DNA of 64,000 nucleotides. It comes from Maylandia zebra. Taxonomy: Eukaryota > Chordata > Actinopteri > Cichliformes > Cichlidae. The stretch spans positions 36,200,870 to 36,264,869 of the forward strand of contig NC_135168.1 in the NCBI RefSeq assembly GCF_041146795.1, in the 5' to 3' direction. A program made the position numbers and the translations under genes. The notes under the pieces are model-generated. The model searched no databases, was not told the DNA's origin, and saw only the letters and a list, made by a program, of their open reading frames with translations. Positions 23,722 to 34,991 of this stretch are shown one piece after another. Within the stretch, counting starts at the first letter, position 1. Each line of letters opens with the position of its first letter.

Positions 23722-26074
23722 TGTTCCCTTGGTTTACCCTGCAAACACACAGAACAAACAGCGTGATAGTTAGCCAGATGTGTTCAGATAATTTTCAGAT
23801 GCCACATCAGGACGAAGCCGTAAATAGCGGTGTCAATGTGATAAAACAACTCAGCGATGACAACCCTTATGTTCCAAAATAAATCCAAGCCATTGGTATT
23901 TTCAGCTACAACAACAGGTGTCAAGTTCAATAAACACCTGAAGGTAAACACTATAGCGTTACCTTTAACACCTTTTTACCTCACAACTCCAGCTGTGTCC
24001 AACTGTGTCTCGTCGCGTGACTGACAACAAACAATGTAAGCCTCATTAAGACCGCAGACTGTGACATATTTCAACAACGAGAGGCCTAACGTGAGATAAA
24101 ACACTGCTATCCTGTTTTATCACGTCCGCACTCTTTAGCTTCCCCTTTAGCATAGCCTAGCATGAGGCAAGCCACATGAATGAATGGCACAGCGTACCCC
24201 AGAAAATTCTACTACTGACATTCAATAAGCACATTTTTTAGGGTCAGCTCAGATGAAAAGGCGATTACCTGCACGGCGATACCATTTACAAAATGAGAAT
24301 TTGCATTTTACGCTCCCATCGGGAAGAATTTCACCGCGGATAAAGTCCGAAAATCATGTCAAACGTAACTGGAGCAAAAAAGGAAGGTCAAACGAGACGC
24401 TATATCCGGTTAGGTGGGGCGTGTGCAACGCCTGCTTGGGACACTAGAGGGCAGCAGGTGACCGCGCAAGACACTACAGAAGAGTCTCAAAACTTTCTGT
24501 CTGAACTTTATAATGACGTGTGAGGGGGAATTTTAATGTAACCCTGTCAGCTCTCAACAACTGGAACTGGCATCTTTAGGACTCCCTGAACAAATATGCA
24601 TCCCAGAATCCCAAATAATGTGTTCCTGTTTAAAAAAGAAGTGTCCACACGTCCACCGTAATGGTGTGTGATGCAATGGATACAAGCTGAGTGCTGTTCT
24701 GCTGGTTGCACTGATAGCACTCACAGCTCTCATAATAATTTAGAGGACTAAAAAGGGATATAGGTCAAACAAGGGAATAAAACAGCAATGTGGGTGTCAG
24801 GATCCAGTAATGCCAGAGCAATAGGCATTTTCTCTGCTGTATAATGAATCACAATGTGTAGGCCATATACAAATGCTTCACTGGAATCACTTGACCCACT
24901 TATTTTTTTTCTTTTTTAAAATAAACAAAAAAATATGTGAAAGACTCATAAACGTGTGACTTGTACTAAAAAAGATCTCCTATTCACCTCTTTTAATTTT
25001 CACATGGATATTTCATCAGTCGGGCTTACCATACATGTGTGGAGTCCCTGCATGCTGCCAATGTTCAGTACATTTTCAAACTATGTCACAGAAGAATATA
25101 ACAGCCATTTACTTGACTTACTTATATTTATCCAAACCTGGATCTCTTTATTTGACAAGGACATGCAAAACATAGTTTCTCCCCATAGTCAGATCAGGTC
25201 CAGGATTTACATGTGTAATAGGGGCTCATTATGTCTACCAAGAGGTGCTGCGGTTGATTAATATTCCTGTTCATTAAACAGTCAACAAAGGGCACTTTAT
25301 CAGCACTGCAATAAATGTAGAATCACACATTCTGACTTCTTCCAAAAGCGTTTCTTATTTCTAAGAAATCTGCGAAGCAGCTGGCTGCATTCTGTGCTAA
25401 AGACATCAATAATACACTGCTCTCGCTCTCGCTCTACAGAGTCCCATTCCTCTGGAAACAGGGTCCTGCTGCTTCATCCAATCAGGAACAGCTGGTTGCC
25501 AGGTGAGGACAATTAACTTCCTGTTTGGACAGTAATATATCGATCGCCTCCTCTGGATTCCTTGAACTAGGGTTGAATGTTACGCTGCCAGAACACTTAT
25601 AATTAATCCAGAATGTAGCAGTTGGATTAATTAGCTGAAAACCATCCAGATATTTTTTGAGCAGACATCAAGTAGAAAAAACAAAACAGGTGTGAAAAAT
25701 GAAACTCTCACTGTCACAGTAATAACAGTCTTCCCTTAAGACTGTGTCATAAATTTGGACATGACAAACGAAAGAGAGCTCCTCATTTTACACGAGAACA
25801 CATTATACACTGTACCTAGTTAAATAACACCTAAGTAAACACCTTAAACACATTTCTTAATAGTTGTTTTTACTAGTGCTGTTAGCAAAGGAAAAAGAAC
25901 TTCACATGAAGCAATTTGCATGCAAAGCTTTGGGTCTTCTCCAGTGACACAGATACTCAAGATCAAACCATTAAAGTAAAAAAAAAGGCTACTTTTTGAA
26001 AGACAAACTCCAACGGAGCAGAGGGGCGCGCATACGTTCATATACTACAGATGCCTTGAAACGTGCAAATCAAG
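23722..26074. other. Upstream region of prelid1 and intergenic to npy7r
   Basis: 23722 to about 24420 should hold the prelid1 5' UTR and promoter. The stretch 24230-24420 is richer in CpG than its surroundings, as expected of a broad promoter. From 24420 to 26074 I see AT-rich intergenic sequence, including a (CTCTCG)n patch near 25420, and the probable npy7r 3' UTR. Confidence 0.45.
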
Positions 26075-27190
26075 TCACACAGCAGTGGGAGGGTGTCCGC
26101 CGTTACGGCCGTTCAGAGTCATCCTCCTCAAGGAGCGAGTCCTGAATGAGCCTTCCAGGTGGAAAGTATCCGGCTTGTCTTCGCACCGGAACACCATGAG
26201 GAAGCCATTCCTGTAGTTTTTATTCATCCATCCGTACAGGAGAGGGTTGGTAAAAGTTGAACACATAGCCACAATGTGGAACACGGTGTATATTAGTTTA
26301 TACTCCTCGAGCCTGAGCACCAGGTCCAGGTCGATGGCCAGCTGAAAGGCATGGAAGGGCAGCCAGCAGATGGCAAACACCACCACCACAAGCGCCAGCA
26401 TCTTTGTGGTCTTTTTGCGGCGGTTGATGCTGTCATTGCGGCTTGATGGGCTGATGTGATTTCTCAGTTTGACCCAGATGCAGATGTAGGCGTAACTGAT
26501 GATGGCTAGAGGAATGATATACTGCAGGAGGAGCATTGAGAGGCTGAAGATGAGCCCATCCCTGCTGGTCACTTGGGGCCACTTTTCAGTGCAGACGGGA
26601 AAGCGCTGGTTGATCGACGGGATCTCTTCGTAGCGGAACTCTCTGAAGATGGCGAGGGGTGCTGCCAGGACAGCAGACACAGTCCAGGTGAATGCCATGA
26701 TGAGGAAGCTCGAGTGCCACGTGAGCCGCATTCCGAGGTGGAACACGATGCAGCGATAGCGCTCCAGAGCTATGACAGTCATGGTGAGGATGGATACGTG
26801 CACACTCAGAGCCTGGGCAAAGGGCACCATGTGGCACAACACAGCCCCAAATGTCCACTCTTCTAGAAGAGTGTAAACCAGCGTGAAGGGCAAACAGAAG
26901 GTGTTCACGAGAAGGTCTGCCAGGGCCAGGTTAGCTATGAAGAAGTTGGTGACTGTTCGCATGTTTCTGTAGCGAACTATCATGTAGATGACGAGAGCAT
27001 TGCCCAGCAGCCCCAGCAGGATGATAAGCGAGTAAGCTGTGATCAGGCTGATCTGGACTCCAAGGTGCTTGATGATGTCAGTGTGGTATCCAGGCTGGTG
27101 CAAGCCCATGCTGTCGTTAAGCAGAAACAAGGGATCGGTTTCTCCAGCCTCGTCTTCTCCCGTGCTGTTGGATATGTCCGGTGGGCTCAT
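26075..27190 (-). CDS. npy7r: Neuropeptide Y receptor, Y2 subfamily, probably Y7, 371 aa
   Basis: A single open frame, ATG at 27190, stop at 26075; NPY receptor coding regions are often intronless. It is a class A GPCR with seven helices. Landmarks are N-glycosylation sequons N8 and N25, TM1 about 47-72, D92 in TM2 (ALADLLVN), a disulfide pair C119 and C200, ERY at 143-145, CWLP at 275-278, NPLLY at 315-319, and a palmitoylation-type Cys at 336. MRTVTNFFIANLALADLLVN and YKLIYTVFHIVAMCSTF place it in the Y2/Y7 branch. Y7 is preferred to Y2 because Y2 belongs to the chromosome 4q31 cluster whereas the neighbours here are 5q35 genes. Ligands should be NPY and PYY, acting through Gi. A minus-strand acceptor CTGCTCAG just upstream (exon start at 27224) indicates at least one further 5' UTR exon. 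Confidence 0.9.
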   Translation of the reverse strand: MSPPDISNSTGEDEAGETDPLFLLNDSMGLHQPGYHTDIIKHLGVQISLITAYSLIILLGLLGNALVIYMIVRYRNMRTVTNFFIANLALADLLVNTFCLPFTLVYTLLEEWTFGAVLCHMVPFAQALSVHVSILTMTVIALERYRCIVFHLGMRLTWHSSFLIMAFTWTVSAVLAAPLAIFREFRYEEIPSINQRFPVCTEKWPQVTSRDGLIFSLSMLLLQYIIPLAIISYAYICIWVKLRNHISPSSRNDSINRRKKTTKMLALVVVVFAICWLPFHAFQLAIDLDLVLRLEEYKLIYTVFHIVAMCSTFTNPLLYGWMNKNYRNGFLMVFRCEDKPDTFHLEGSFRTRSLRRMTLNGRNGGHPPTAV

Positions 27191-27409
27191 TTTGGAAGAT
27201 GCTAGATCAAGGCTGACTTTACACCTGAGCAGAGAAAATAGAAAATAACTGTTTAAGAGAATATCCCATCAGAGGTTTCTCATCACGCCTGATCAACATT
27301 TCTTGAACTCTTACCTCCAGGATGTACATCAATTAAGCCCTCACAGACTTCTCATGCACACTGGCGTTTACACACCACTCTGTATTTAAATATTAGTTAT
27401 TATTCATCT

Positions 27410-27655
27410 CTGTCTCTCTTCCAAGGCATGTTTTTTGCCCTGTCTTTCTCCCCTCACCACAAAGCGGTAACGGCTCCCTGAGTCTGGTTCTGCTGAGATA
27501 TTGTCCTCTTATAAGGGAGTTTTTCCTTCCCACTGTCAAAAAGTGCTTTCTCAGAAGGGGTTGTCTGGCTGCTGGGGTTTTTCTGTATTATTGTAGACTC
27601 TTTACCTTACAATGCTAAGAATTTTCTAAATAAAATAAGTCAAATTGAATTGGAT
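27410..27655 (+). repeat. CCTGAGCCTGGTTCTGCTGG teleost repeat, copy 2 of 4
   Basis: Contains CTCCCTGAGTCTGGTTCTGC, AAGGGAGTTTTTCCTTCCCA, TTACCTTACAATG and a closing AAATTGAATTGG. The AATTG tail of short direct repeats suggests the 3' end of a retroposed element. This is the best of four copies in the window, with 23365, 41865 and 58235. Confidence 0.75.
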
Positions 27656-29309
27656 ACTGGCAGTACAACTATGGGAATCTGAACATTAGAGCTCTTTGAT
27701 CAAGTGTCGAGGTGTGTTACTCTTCTATCCATTTGTTTCGTGTCTTTTATACGCTGTAATACCTTCTGTCACTCACAGAAGTGAACTGCAGACATTCCTG
27801 TCAGTGTATTAGGACAGACAAGTGGCATTATTAGTGATGCATTGTACTTCAAACCATGTTTTTTATTTTCAGGGTGTTTTCCATGCTCTGCACTGCAAGA
27901 GAGCTAAAATCCAACTTTCTTAAAAAACATGGCTCCACAGTTATTTCTTTGTTCCCTTTACATCACCTGCAAATACCACTCTGATATTAAAGAGATGTAG
28001 TGTTTAACCAAAAGATAATGAAACAATTTAGTAGATATGAGACGCCTCTAATTCGTACGGCCTCATTATTAGAACACTTGTCCACGACTGTGTTGAGGAG
28101 GTAGATGTTCTGAAAAAGTAAGAAAATTAAACATGAATTTTAATGAATAGATCGACAGTTAGAATCAACTGAAGAACAGCTTGCTTTGTAGCAGCTTCTT
28201 GAAAGCCCTATGCAAAAATAGAACCAGATATCACGAGCTATTTACTGTGGAATATTGTCTGGGCTGTGCAAAAGAAAACACAAAAAAACCCTCTAAGAGA
28301 CATGAAAACCTGTACTATTAGAAAGAATAAAGAAAACATGATGGAGGAAGCAGTGAGATCAAGAGTGAGCCAGTTCAAAGCTGCATCATTAGAGTTGCAG
28401 GCAGGTTGCATGCATAGTCTGAATCTTATAAAGGGAACATTGTGTTTTTGTGCTTAACATTAAACAACCTTTCATAAGTAAAAATATTCTGTAGTTCATC
28501 ATCTAGTCATTTATGGCAGTTTACCTGTGTACAGCCAAGAGCCGCTGCTGAGTGCAGACAGTGCATGTTGTAATGACATGTATAACTACAGCTGCAGCTT
28601 GGCTCTTAAAGGATAAAAGCCAAGTCTCATCCTTATTAGGCAAATGCATGTAAATTGCATTATGTTATGTTAACCACAGTAAGATGCTTTGAGGAAATCC
28701 ATTTCCTAGGGATTCTCAATCATAAAACCTGGACCTGCCCTTATGGGCCTGATTAAGCTTTGCAATTTTTATTGATTTTTATTTTTATTTTTTTTTTTTT
28801 GTGGCCATCACTTAATGCTTAAAGTTTTCTGAGACAAACCAGGTCACCCTTTAGTGAGAGGTCATGTCTTTGGTGACAGACACTCCTTGATTTCTCGGGG
28901 GATCCAGCCTATTTCCTGAGAACCACTAGAAAGACTATCTTTCACTGACATCATCGCTTTTTCCACGATTTTACTAAAACAGTAAAACAGTGAAGCCAAT
29001 GGCATTTGGAAGTATTGTGTTCTCGCCCATAATGTTACGGTTAAACTAAAGGTATTGCATTGCAGATGTGTCGTGTCTCCAAGCTCCTGCACAATTCCCT
29101 GATATTTGAAACCATTCATACGTGTCGGTTCCTTGAAATATTAGCGGTGAAGAGAAAACAGAGACTCTTAGGACATCGGACAAAATAATCTATAGTTGAC
29201 TGATTTGTAAGATGCCTCGAAATCCATATGTAGGGATCACCGAAGATGTGATCATGGTGCTACAACAGGTGTTGCAGTGCCAGTAACCCGAGGAACATGA
29301 AAACCCTGC

Positions 29310-29351
29310 CTTAACCTGCCTGGTACACACCGCTGCACCAGGCAGGTTAAG
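29310..29351. repeat. Perfect 15-bp-stem hairpin
   Basis: CTTAACCTGCCTGGT (29310-29324) and ACCAGGCAGGTTAAG (29337-29351) are exact reverse complements around a 12-nt spacer. It lies in intergenic DNA 2 kb upstream of npy7r. Function unknown. Confidence 0.9.
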
Positions 29352-30721
29352 CCATGCACTTTATAAACCATTATTTACCCTTTTTTGTTCAATGATAGGA
29401 ACCTTGTGCCACTACACCTGCTCGATCAAACATCCTCAGCACAACCTGATTCAATTCAAGCTAACTCTACATATTACTACCAAATAATAACGAGGCGATT
29501 TATTTCTAATTGAGTGTGCATCGGTGCGTAATTTGTGCCAATTTGTTCAACTTACTCAGCAGTGCGCATTCAAACATCTCCAACTGAGCTCTGAGAGATT
29601 AGTTAACCGACTTGACAGGTGCAAAACGTCTCTCTCCAACGCAAAGAGTCTCAGGTACGCAGTCTGGACTCTTTTCATCCAGCACGTTTTCTTTTATCCA
29701 AATTACGCACATTTCATAGTTCTATCAGCTACAGGTTACGCTGTCACAAAAGAGCAGAGAAATCATGTCTTGCACCTCAAAGGGGGAGTCCATGTATGTC
29801 CCACAACTATAGCTTCGCAATATCCATTTTAAGTCTATCCACACATTAATCGACTCACCTGTCCCCCTATATCTCCTTTGTGCAAACGTGTCTTCACCGG
29901 AGAGTGTCATGAAACAAGTGGGAAAAAATCTCGAAGCTCCTCCCAGCGTGCAGCGCCTGGTGCGCATCTTGTGGCTCCAGTACTGTTTTGTGTGTTCCTG
30001 TCAGGTTTACAGGGTGCAGTGTAAGCCTCCACATCTGTGCCAGCCTGCCAGAGACAGAGACTGGAGATCTGCGCAGGGTTTGCGCTTTGCAAATCACACT
30101 TTTTTTTGTAATGTTTTCATTTATTTTATTTACTTTCACCAGGCAAAGAAATCAAATAAAACACCATAAAGCATCCTTTAAAGTGCCAAAGCACACTCAG
30201 TCTACGTCACTGGGTTTTCCAAATTCATCTCCATTTGTTATTTCATTTATTTCCTGCCAAGTATTCCGTTTTTCCCCTCCTCGAAGCTTTGCCCTTGTTC
30301 ATGTGTACAATATTTGATGAACTTTGGAACAAAACATGGCTTTAAAGCAGATAATTTAAATGGCTGTATATTTGATTCTCGGGATCACTGTCTCAACTGA
30401 TCTAATTTCTTTAATGAAAAACATTTAAAGTGCAGCTTAACGCAATTTTCGTGTTGCTTTGCAGAGAGCCATTGTTAAGCTAACTGTCATATTGAGTTGA
30501 TTAGCCCGGAAAACAATACAAGACAACAAGGAGCCTCTCGTGGGCTTTTTTCCCCTGTGAGCTCCCACGATACCTAAAATAGATAAAAGTTCATGCTGAT
30601 GGCACAGAAAGTCACTAAACTGTAGTCCATTTGACCCTGCAGTGTCGTGGGAGATGTCAGTCAATATTTTAGTATTCAGAGTGTGTCATTTACCTGGATT
30701 ATTTTCTATTGGGAGGGGCGC

Positions 30722-30735
30722 GGGGGGGGGGGGGG
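30722..30735. repeat. G14 homopolymer
   Basis: Fourteen consecutive G in the npy7r-TRIM intergenic region. Confidence 0.95.
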
Positions 30736-31969
30736 ATGGTGACTTTATTGTGCCTGGAGCAATTCCCTCTGTAACAAGATGACAGTAAATAGTCATCTGG
30801 GACAAAAATTACTTTTTGTTTTGATTTGGCCAGTTTTTGAGGAACTTCAAAAGCAAAGTGAAACGCAAAAAGCAACAAAGATCACAAGGTCCCTAGAAAT
30901 AAATGGGATTAAAAGACTTTAAAAATGCCCTGAATTAATTTTTTTTACTGTACTTTCAACCTACATGATTGTTTGAAAGGAATTCACCTGATCAGAATCT
31001 TAATAGGATCCTTGAACCTCTTTGGTTTTAGTTTGTGGCAGAATAATTTGATGCACCAATTATCTCAGCACCGGAGATTATACTTGATTGGCTCTTTCTC
31101 TTTCTCTCTTCCACTTCTTTTGCTTCCAATTAAAAGAGCCATCCACCAGCCTCCCCATGCCTGGGTCACTCAGCCAGTGTTGAGAGTTTTCTCAGGCTGC
31201 TGTGTCATTGATTCACCTGGAAGGGCTCAAATTAATCTTCATAAAAGTGGTTAGTGAGCTATTTGGGACTGAGAATGGTTGAGATTCACTTCTTGTCTCT
31301 AGCTCACAAACTGTGGGTGTCCTCGCAACTTGTTTGTCTGTCTTTCTGTGTAATTAACCCAAGCTAAGAAATCCCTTTTGTGCTTTTTTCCCCCTTTTCC
31401 TTTTGTTATTTCCTACCGGGGATACACACTTGACAGATGGTAACCGTACAATGCGGATTAGACCATTTAGTCATTTGATTTTAGATATTGATTTTAAAGG
31501 ATACTTTCCTTTTGAAGCTTGCAGATTGGATTCCTCAGAGAAATATTTGTGTGGGATGTTCCAGTCGTTCCTGCTGGTGAACTTTTCTTTTATAAAGGAC
31601 TTGGTCACCATGTCCAAGAAGGCAGAAGTGGTCCTGTATCTCCCCTATTAAACTGAAATTTAATAGCCACATTCCTTGCAAGCACGCCTGGAGCTAACAT
31701 TAATGACACCGAGGTCGTATCCTTGGTAATGTTTCAGAGAGTTTGGAGGTTTTTAGCAACTTGTGACAGACTGTAGATTTTTGCAATAGTGGATATCAAG
31801 CAAATTTCATTATAATTCCACAAACCATCCACTCATTTTACACACTGAGTTCAGTTCACTTATCGCAGCAAGTAATGTAAAATCTTTTGTATAACGTCTT
31901 TTGTGGCTCCGGAGGAACCTTTCAGAAATCTAAACAAATAGCTATCTACGGAATCTAAGGAGCTTGGAA

Positions 31970-32140
31970 AGAAAAGCGACCGGACTTCTATAACTTTCTT
32001 GAAGACGTTTCACCTCTCATGCAAGAAGCTTTTTCAGTTCTAACACCAACTGATGGAGAGTCCCAGGTGTTTAAGCCCTAGTGGAAGTTGTCTCTTAAGA
32101 GGACCCTCTTAAGGCACAACTCCCACTAGGGTGAAACGTG
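31970..32140 (-). mobile_element. Penelope-like retroelement fragment with inverted arms
   Basis: Read on the minus strand, AACTGAAAAAGCTTCTTGCA followed by TGAGAGGTGAAACGTCTTCA and AGTCCGGTCGC matches the non-coding end that follows the GIY-YIG endonuclease in fish Penelope-like elements, as I remember it. The segment 32076-32131 is an almost perfect palindrome. No coding part is left. Confidence 0.5.
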
Positions 32141-32429
32141 GGCAAAACTGTTATGGGGGCCTGACCTTTACATGAGACTAGAGTCCAATCCTATTTTATT
32201 AGATGTTTGCTTTACTACTATTCATGGAGATTTAATAGTCATTTATAAGGGATTTGTTCCATCAGAATTATATCTGATGGAGGATGAATGGACAGATATA
32301 TCTGTGCAAATGACCTAGAAATAACACACTTTAATCTATTTTTTACAGTAAAAGTAAAAAGATGCAACTTGACTGTCTTTTCGGAATCAATATTAGATCC
32401 AGTATTCTTAGTCTTAGTCTTAGTCCTTC

Positions 32430-33415
32430 CCTGCGTTTGCAACAGACATTGGAGGAAGTGAAAAAGGTAGATTGAAAATAAATATTGGTCGACTGGCAAA
32501 GGTGCTGGAGACATTCCTCTGAGATTTTGGTCAATATTGACATGATAGCATCCCAATTGCTGCAGATTTGTCTGGTACACATCCATGACGTAAATCTCTC
32601 TTTCCACCCCAACCCAAAGGTGAGCTGTCGGACTGAGATGTGCTGAATGTGGAAGCCATTTGAATACAGAGACCCCATTCAAGAAACCACTTTGAGCTAA
32701 TTTGAGAGTTTCACTGGAAACGGCTTTCAGAAGATGGGTACACTGTGATCATAAAATGATGGATATGGTTATCAACAACAATCAAGCAGGTGTGGTGTAT
32801 AAATCATGATCTGGTACTTAAAGGGCCCAATGTTTGCCGAGAAAATATCACCAACAGTACCCTGAACATTTGATACAAGCAAGGATGGAGCCATGCTTTT
32901 ATGTGGTTTTCCATATTCTAACCATGCTTGCCTAATGTACCAGCAAAATCAAGACTCATCAGAATCTTTCTGATCTTTTATTGCCCATTTCTGGGGCGTC
33001 TGTGTGAATTCTAGCCTGAATTTCCTGTTAAGTGGTCATTTGAGTTAATATTACTTTCCTATTAGCTTTATGCAGTGTGGTTATTCTTCTCCGACCTTTA
33101 GTATCGACAAAACCCAGAAAACTGCAACTCACTGCATATTTTCAGTTTTTCAGACCATTTTCTGTAAACCCTAGACATGGTTTTGTAGGAAATTCCCAGT
33201 CAATCAGCAGATCTGTCTGGCACCAATACCCATTTCTCAATGAAATCCCCTTTCTTCCCCATTCTGATGCTTACTTTGAACTTCAGCAGGTCGCCTTGAC
33301 CTTGTCTGTATGCCTATAAATGCACTGAATTGCTGCCACGTGATTGGCTGATTAGATATTTGTATTAATGAGCAGTTGAACGTGTGTACCTAATAAAATG
33401 ACCAGTTAGTGTATA
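32430..33415 (-). mobile_element. Tc1-like transposon relic (lineage B, copy 1)
   Basis: The right end ACCTAATAAAATGACCAGTT matches the terminus of a fish Tc1-like family whose ends read CCTAATAAAGTGGCC. On the minus strand, fragments such as VEREIYVMDVYQTNLQQL and ILTKISEECLQHL match the C-terminal part of its transposase, and nucleotide matches to the N-terminal part lie at 33150-33330. Stops and frame breaks are frequent and the left terminus is missing, so it is dead. Confidence 0.78.
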
Positions 33416-33470
33416 TCGAAAATTGCTGACAAAACTCGTTGCCATCTGCTGTTCACCGTCAAACACACTG

Positions 33471-33613
33471 ACCAATCAAACGCGGGCTTGTGGCGCGCGC
33501 ATGCGCAGAATATAAGACTATTTGTTCCCAAACAGTAGCAGCAGCAGGGAGTAGAGAGCAGAGGGGCGAACTTTGACGTATTCGGTTTTGAATTTCTCCG
33601 AACAACAGACCAC
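33471..33613 (+). promoter_or_regulatory. Core promoter and non-coding exon 1 of the TRIM gene
   Basis: In order: CCAAT (33472-33476), GCGCATGCGC (33497-33506, an NRF1-type palindrome), TATAAG (33511-33516), then a likely start near 33540 and a non-coding exon ending at 33613 before GTAAGTT. A second non-coding segment starts at 33980 after TTGGCAG and continues into the coding exon. The spacing suits a TATA-type start with NRF1/CCAAT input. Factor binding is inferred from motif only. Confidence 0.6.
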
Positions 33614-34098
33614 GTAAGTTCATCAAAGTATTCATTATGTGACGATTATAGTCACTTTATTGAAGTTCCGAAATGTCTTTTGTTTCTTATTGTTTTGTAG
33701 AGGCTGCTACACGTAGCTAAACGCTAACTGGCTCCAGGCAGTTAAGAGCAAACACGCTACCTGAGTAAACACTGCCTTCACAATACAAATCACAAGCTAG
33801 CTCGCAAGCCCCGTGATATAGCACCTGATTTCTACTGCTGAGCACCATCAAGTAGGTGCTTAGTGCTAGTATTAAGATGTTTGCACTGCTTTGTTATCAG
33901 TGATGGACTTCAGACTGTAGCTGCACACTCTGCTGTGTTTGAAGGTGAACTATTTGTTTTTCCTTTCATTTGTTGGCAGCTGACAGAAAAATCGAAGCTA
34001 TCTCCTTGTAAAGTATTTGCAGAAGTGGATTGTTTGCCTTCAGACGTTTTGCTTTCACTTCCTGTGAAGGGATCTCAAAGAGGACAGCACCCTTCATC

Positions 34099-34950
34099 AT
34101 GGCTGCTGCTGCTGCTGATGCTGTTCAGTCCACCAGAGGCAGTCTGAGAGAGGACCTGACATGTGCCATATGCTGTGATCTGTTCCGAGAGCCTGTCATG
34201 TTGGCCTGCATGCACCATTTCTGCAAATCTTGCATATCCAGGTACTGGAGAGGAACGCAGGGGCCTGTCACCTGCCCACAATGCCGCAAGGAGTTCAGCT
34301 CCAAGCAGTTTCAAACTAACTACCTTGTGGCAGCCATGGTGGAGAAGGTCCGTGCCACTACCTCGGATGCTTACACCAAGAACCTAGAGGTTTGTATTTC
34401 AGTCTCACTTCATGTTTAACTGTCGTGCTGGCGGTTTTCCAGACAGTTTCTTTGGGTCAGCAAGAAATAAAGTCTTCTGCGATGTTATACAAATAACCTT
34501 GTGCTCTTAAGTAGACCGATCAATAGTAATTGACCAGCAAGTAACATCTGGGTTCAATACAGTTATAATTCATGCTTCAGTCCGCGTCCACGTTTGTTTT
34601 ATTGTTGTTCTGCCCTCAGCCTACCTTATTTGAATTTCTCAGACCAAAGTTCACTCTTCACTCACCCTTATGATACTTTGTATAACAGGTTATGCAACTT
34701 AAGCACAGCAGAGGCATTAATATACACTGACAGAATAATAAAAACACTTGTAAGGTTTTTTGTTTGTTTGTTTTGCTGGTTTTAGCACAGACAAAAAAAT
34801 CCTTTTCCACTTTTCCTAAGAGAACAGATAAGAAATTGATCTGTCGAGCAAATATAAGGCTCGAGGCCTCAGCTGGTTTCTTTCACTTAACATAAAAAGT
34901 ACAGGTACTTCTAAGGATTCCCGATTGACAAATTAACTTGTCAACTTGTC

Positions 34951-34991
<41 letters not shown>

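Larger units (their letters stand above)
27191..33470. other. Intergenic region between npy7r and the TRIM gene
   Basis: About 6.3 kb with no credible coding exon. It should hold the npy7r 5' UTR exon(s) and promoter. Recognisable contents are a teleost repeat (27410-27655), a hairpin (29310-29351), a G14 tract (30722-30735), a Penelope-like fragment with inverted arms (31970-32140) and a Tc1-like relic (32430-33415). Confidence 0.6.

Noticed and set aside
31970-32140. Possible hammerhead ribozyme in the Penelope-like fragment
   Set aside because: A GAAAC-like segment is present, as expected near such ribozymes, but I could not find a complete core with matching stems.
32239-32682. A 147-codon minus-strand frame that could pass as a gene
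   Set aside because: Its recognisable part is broken Tc1-like transposase sequence (lineage B).
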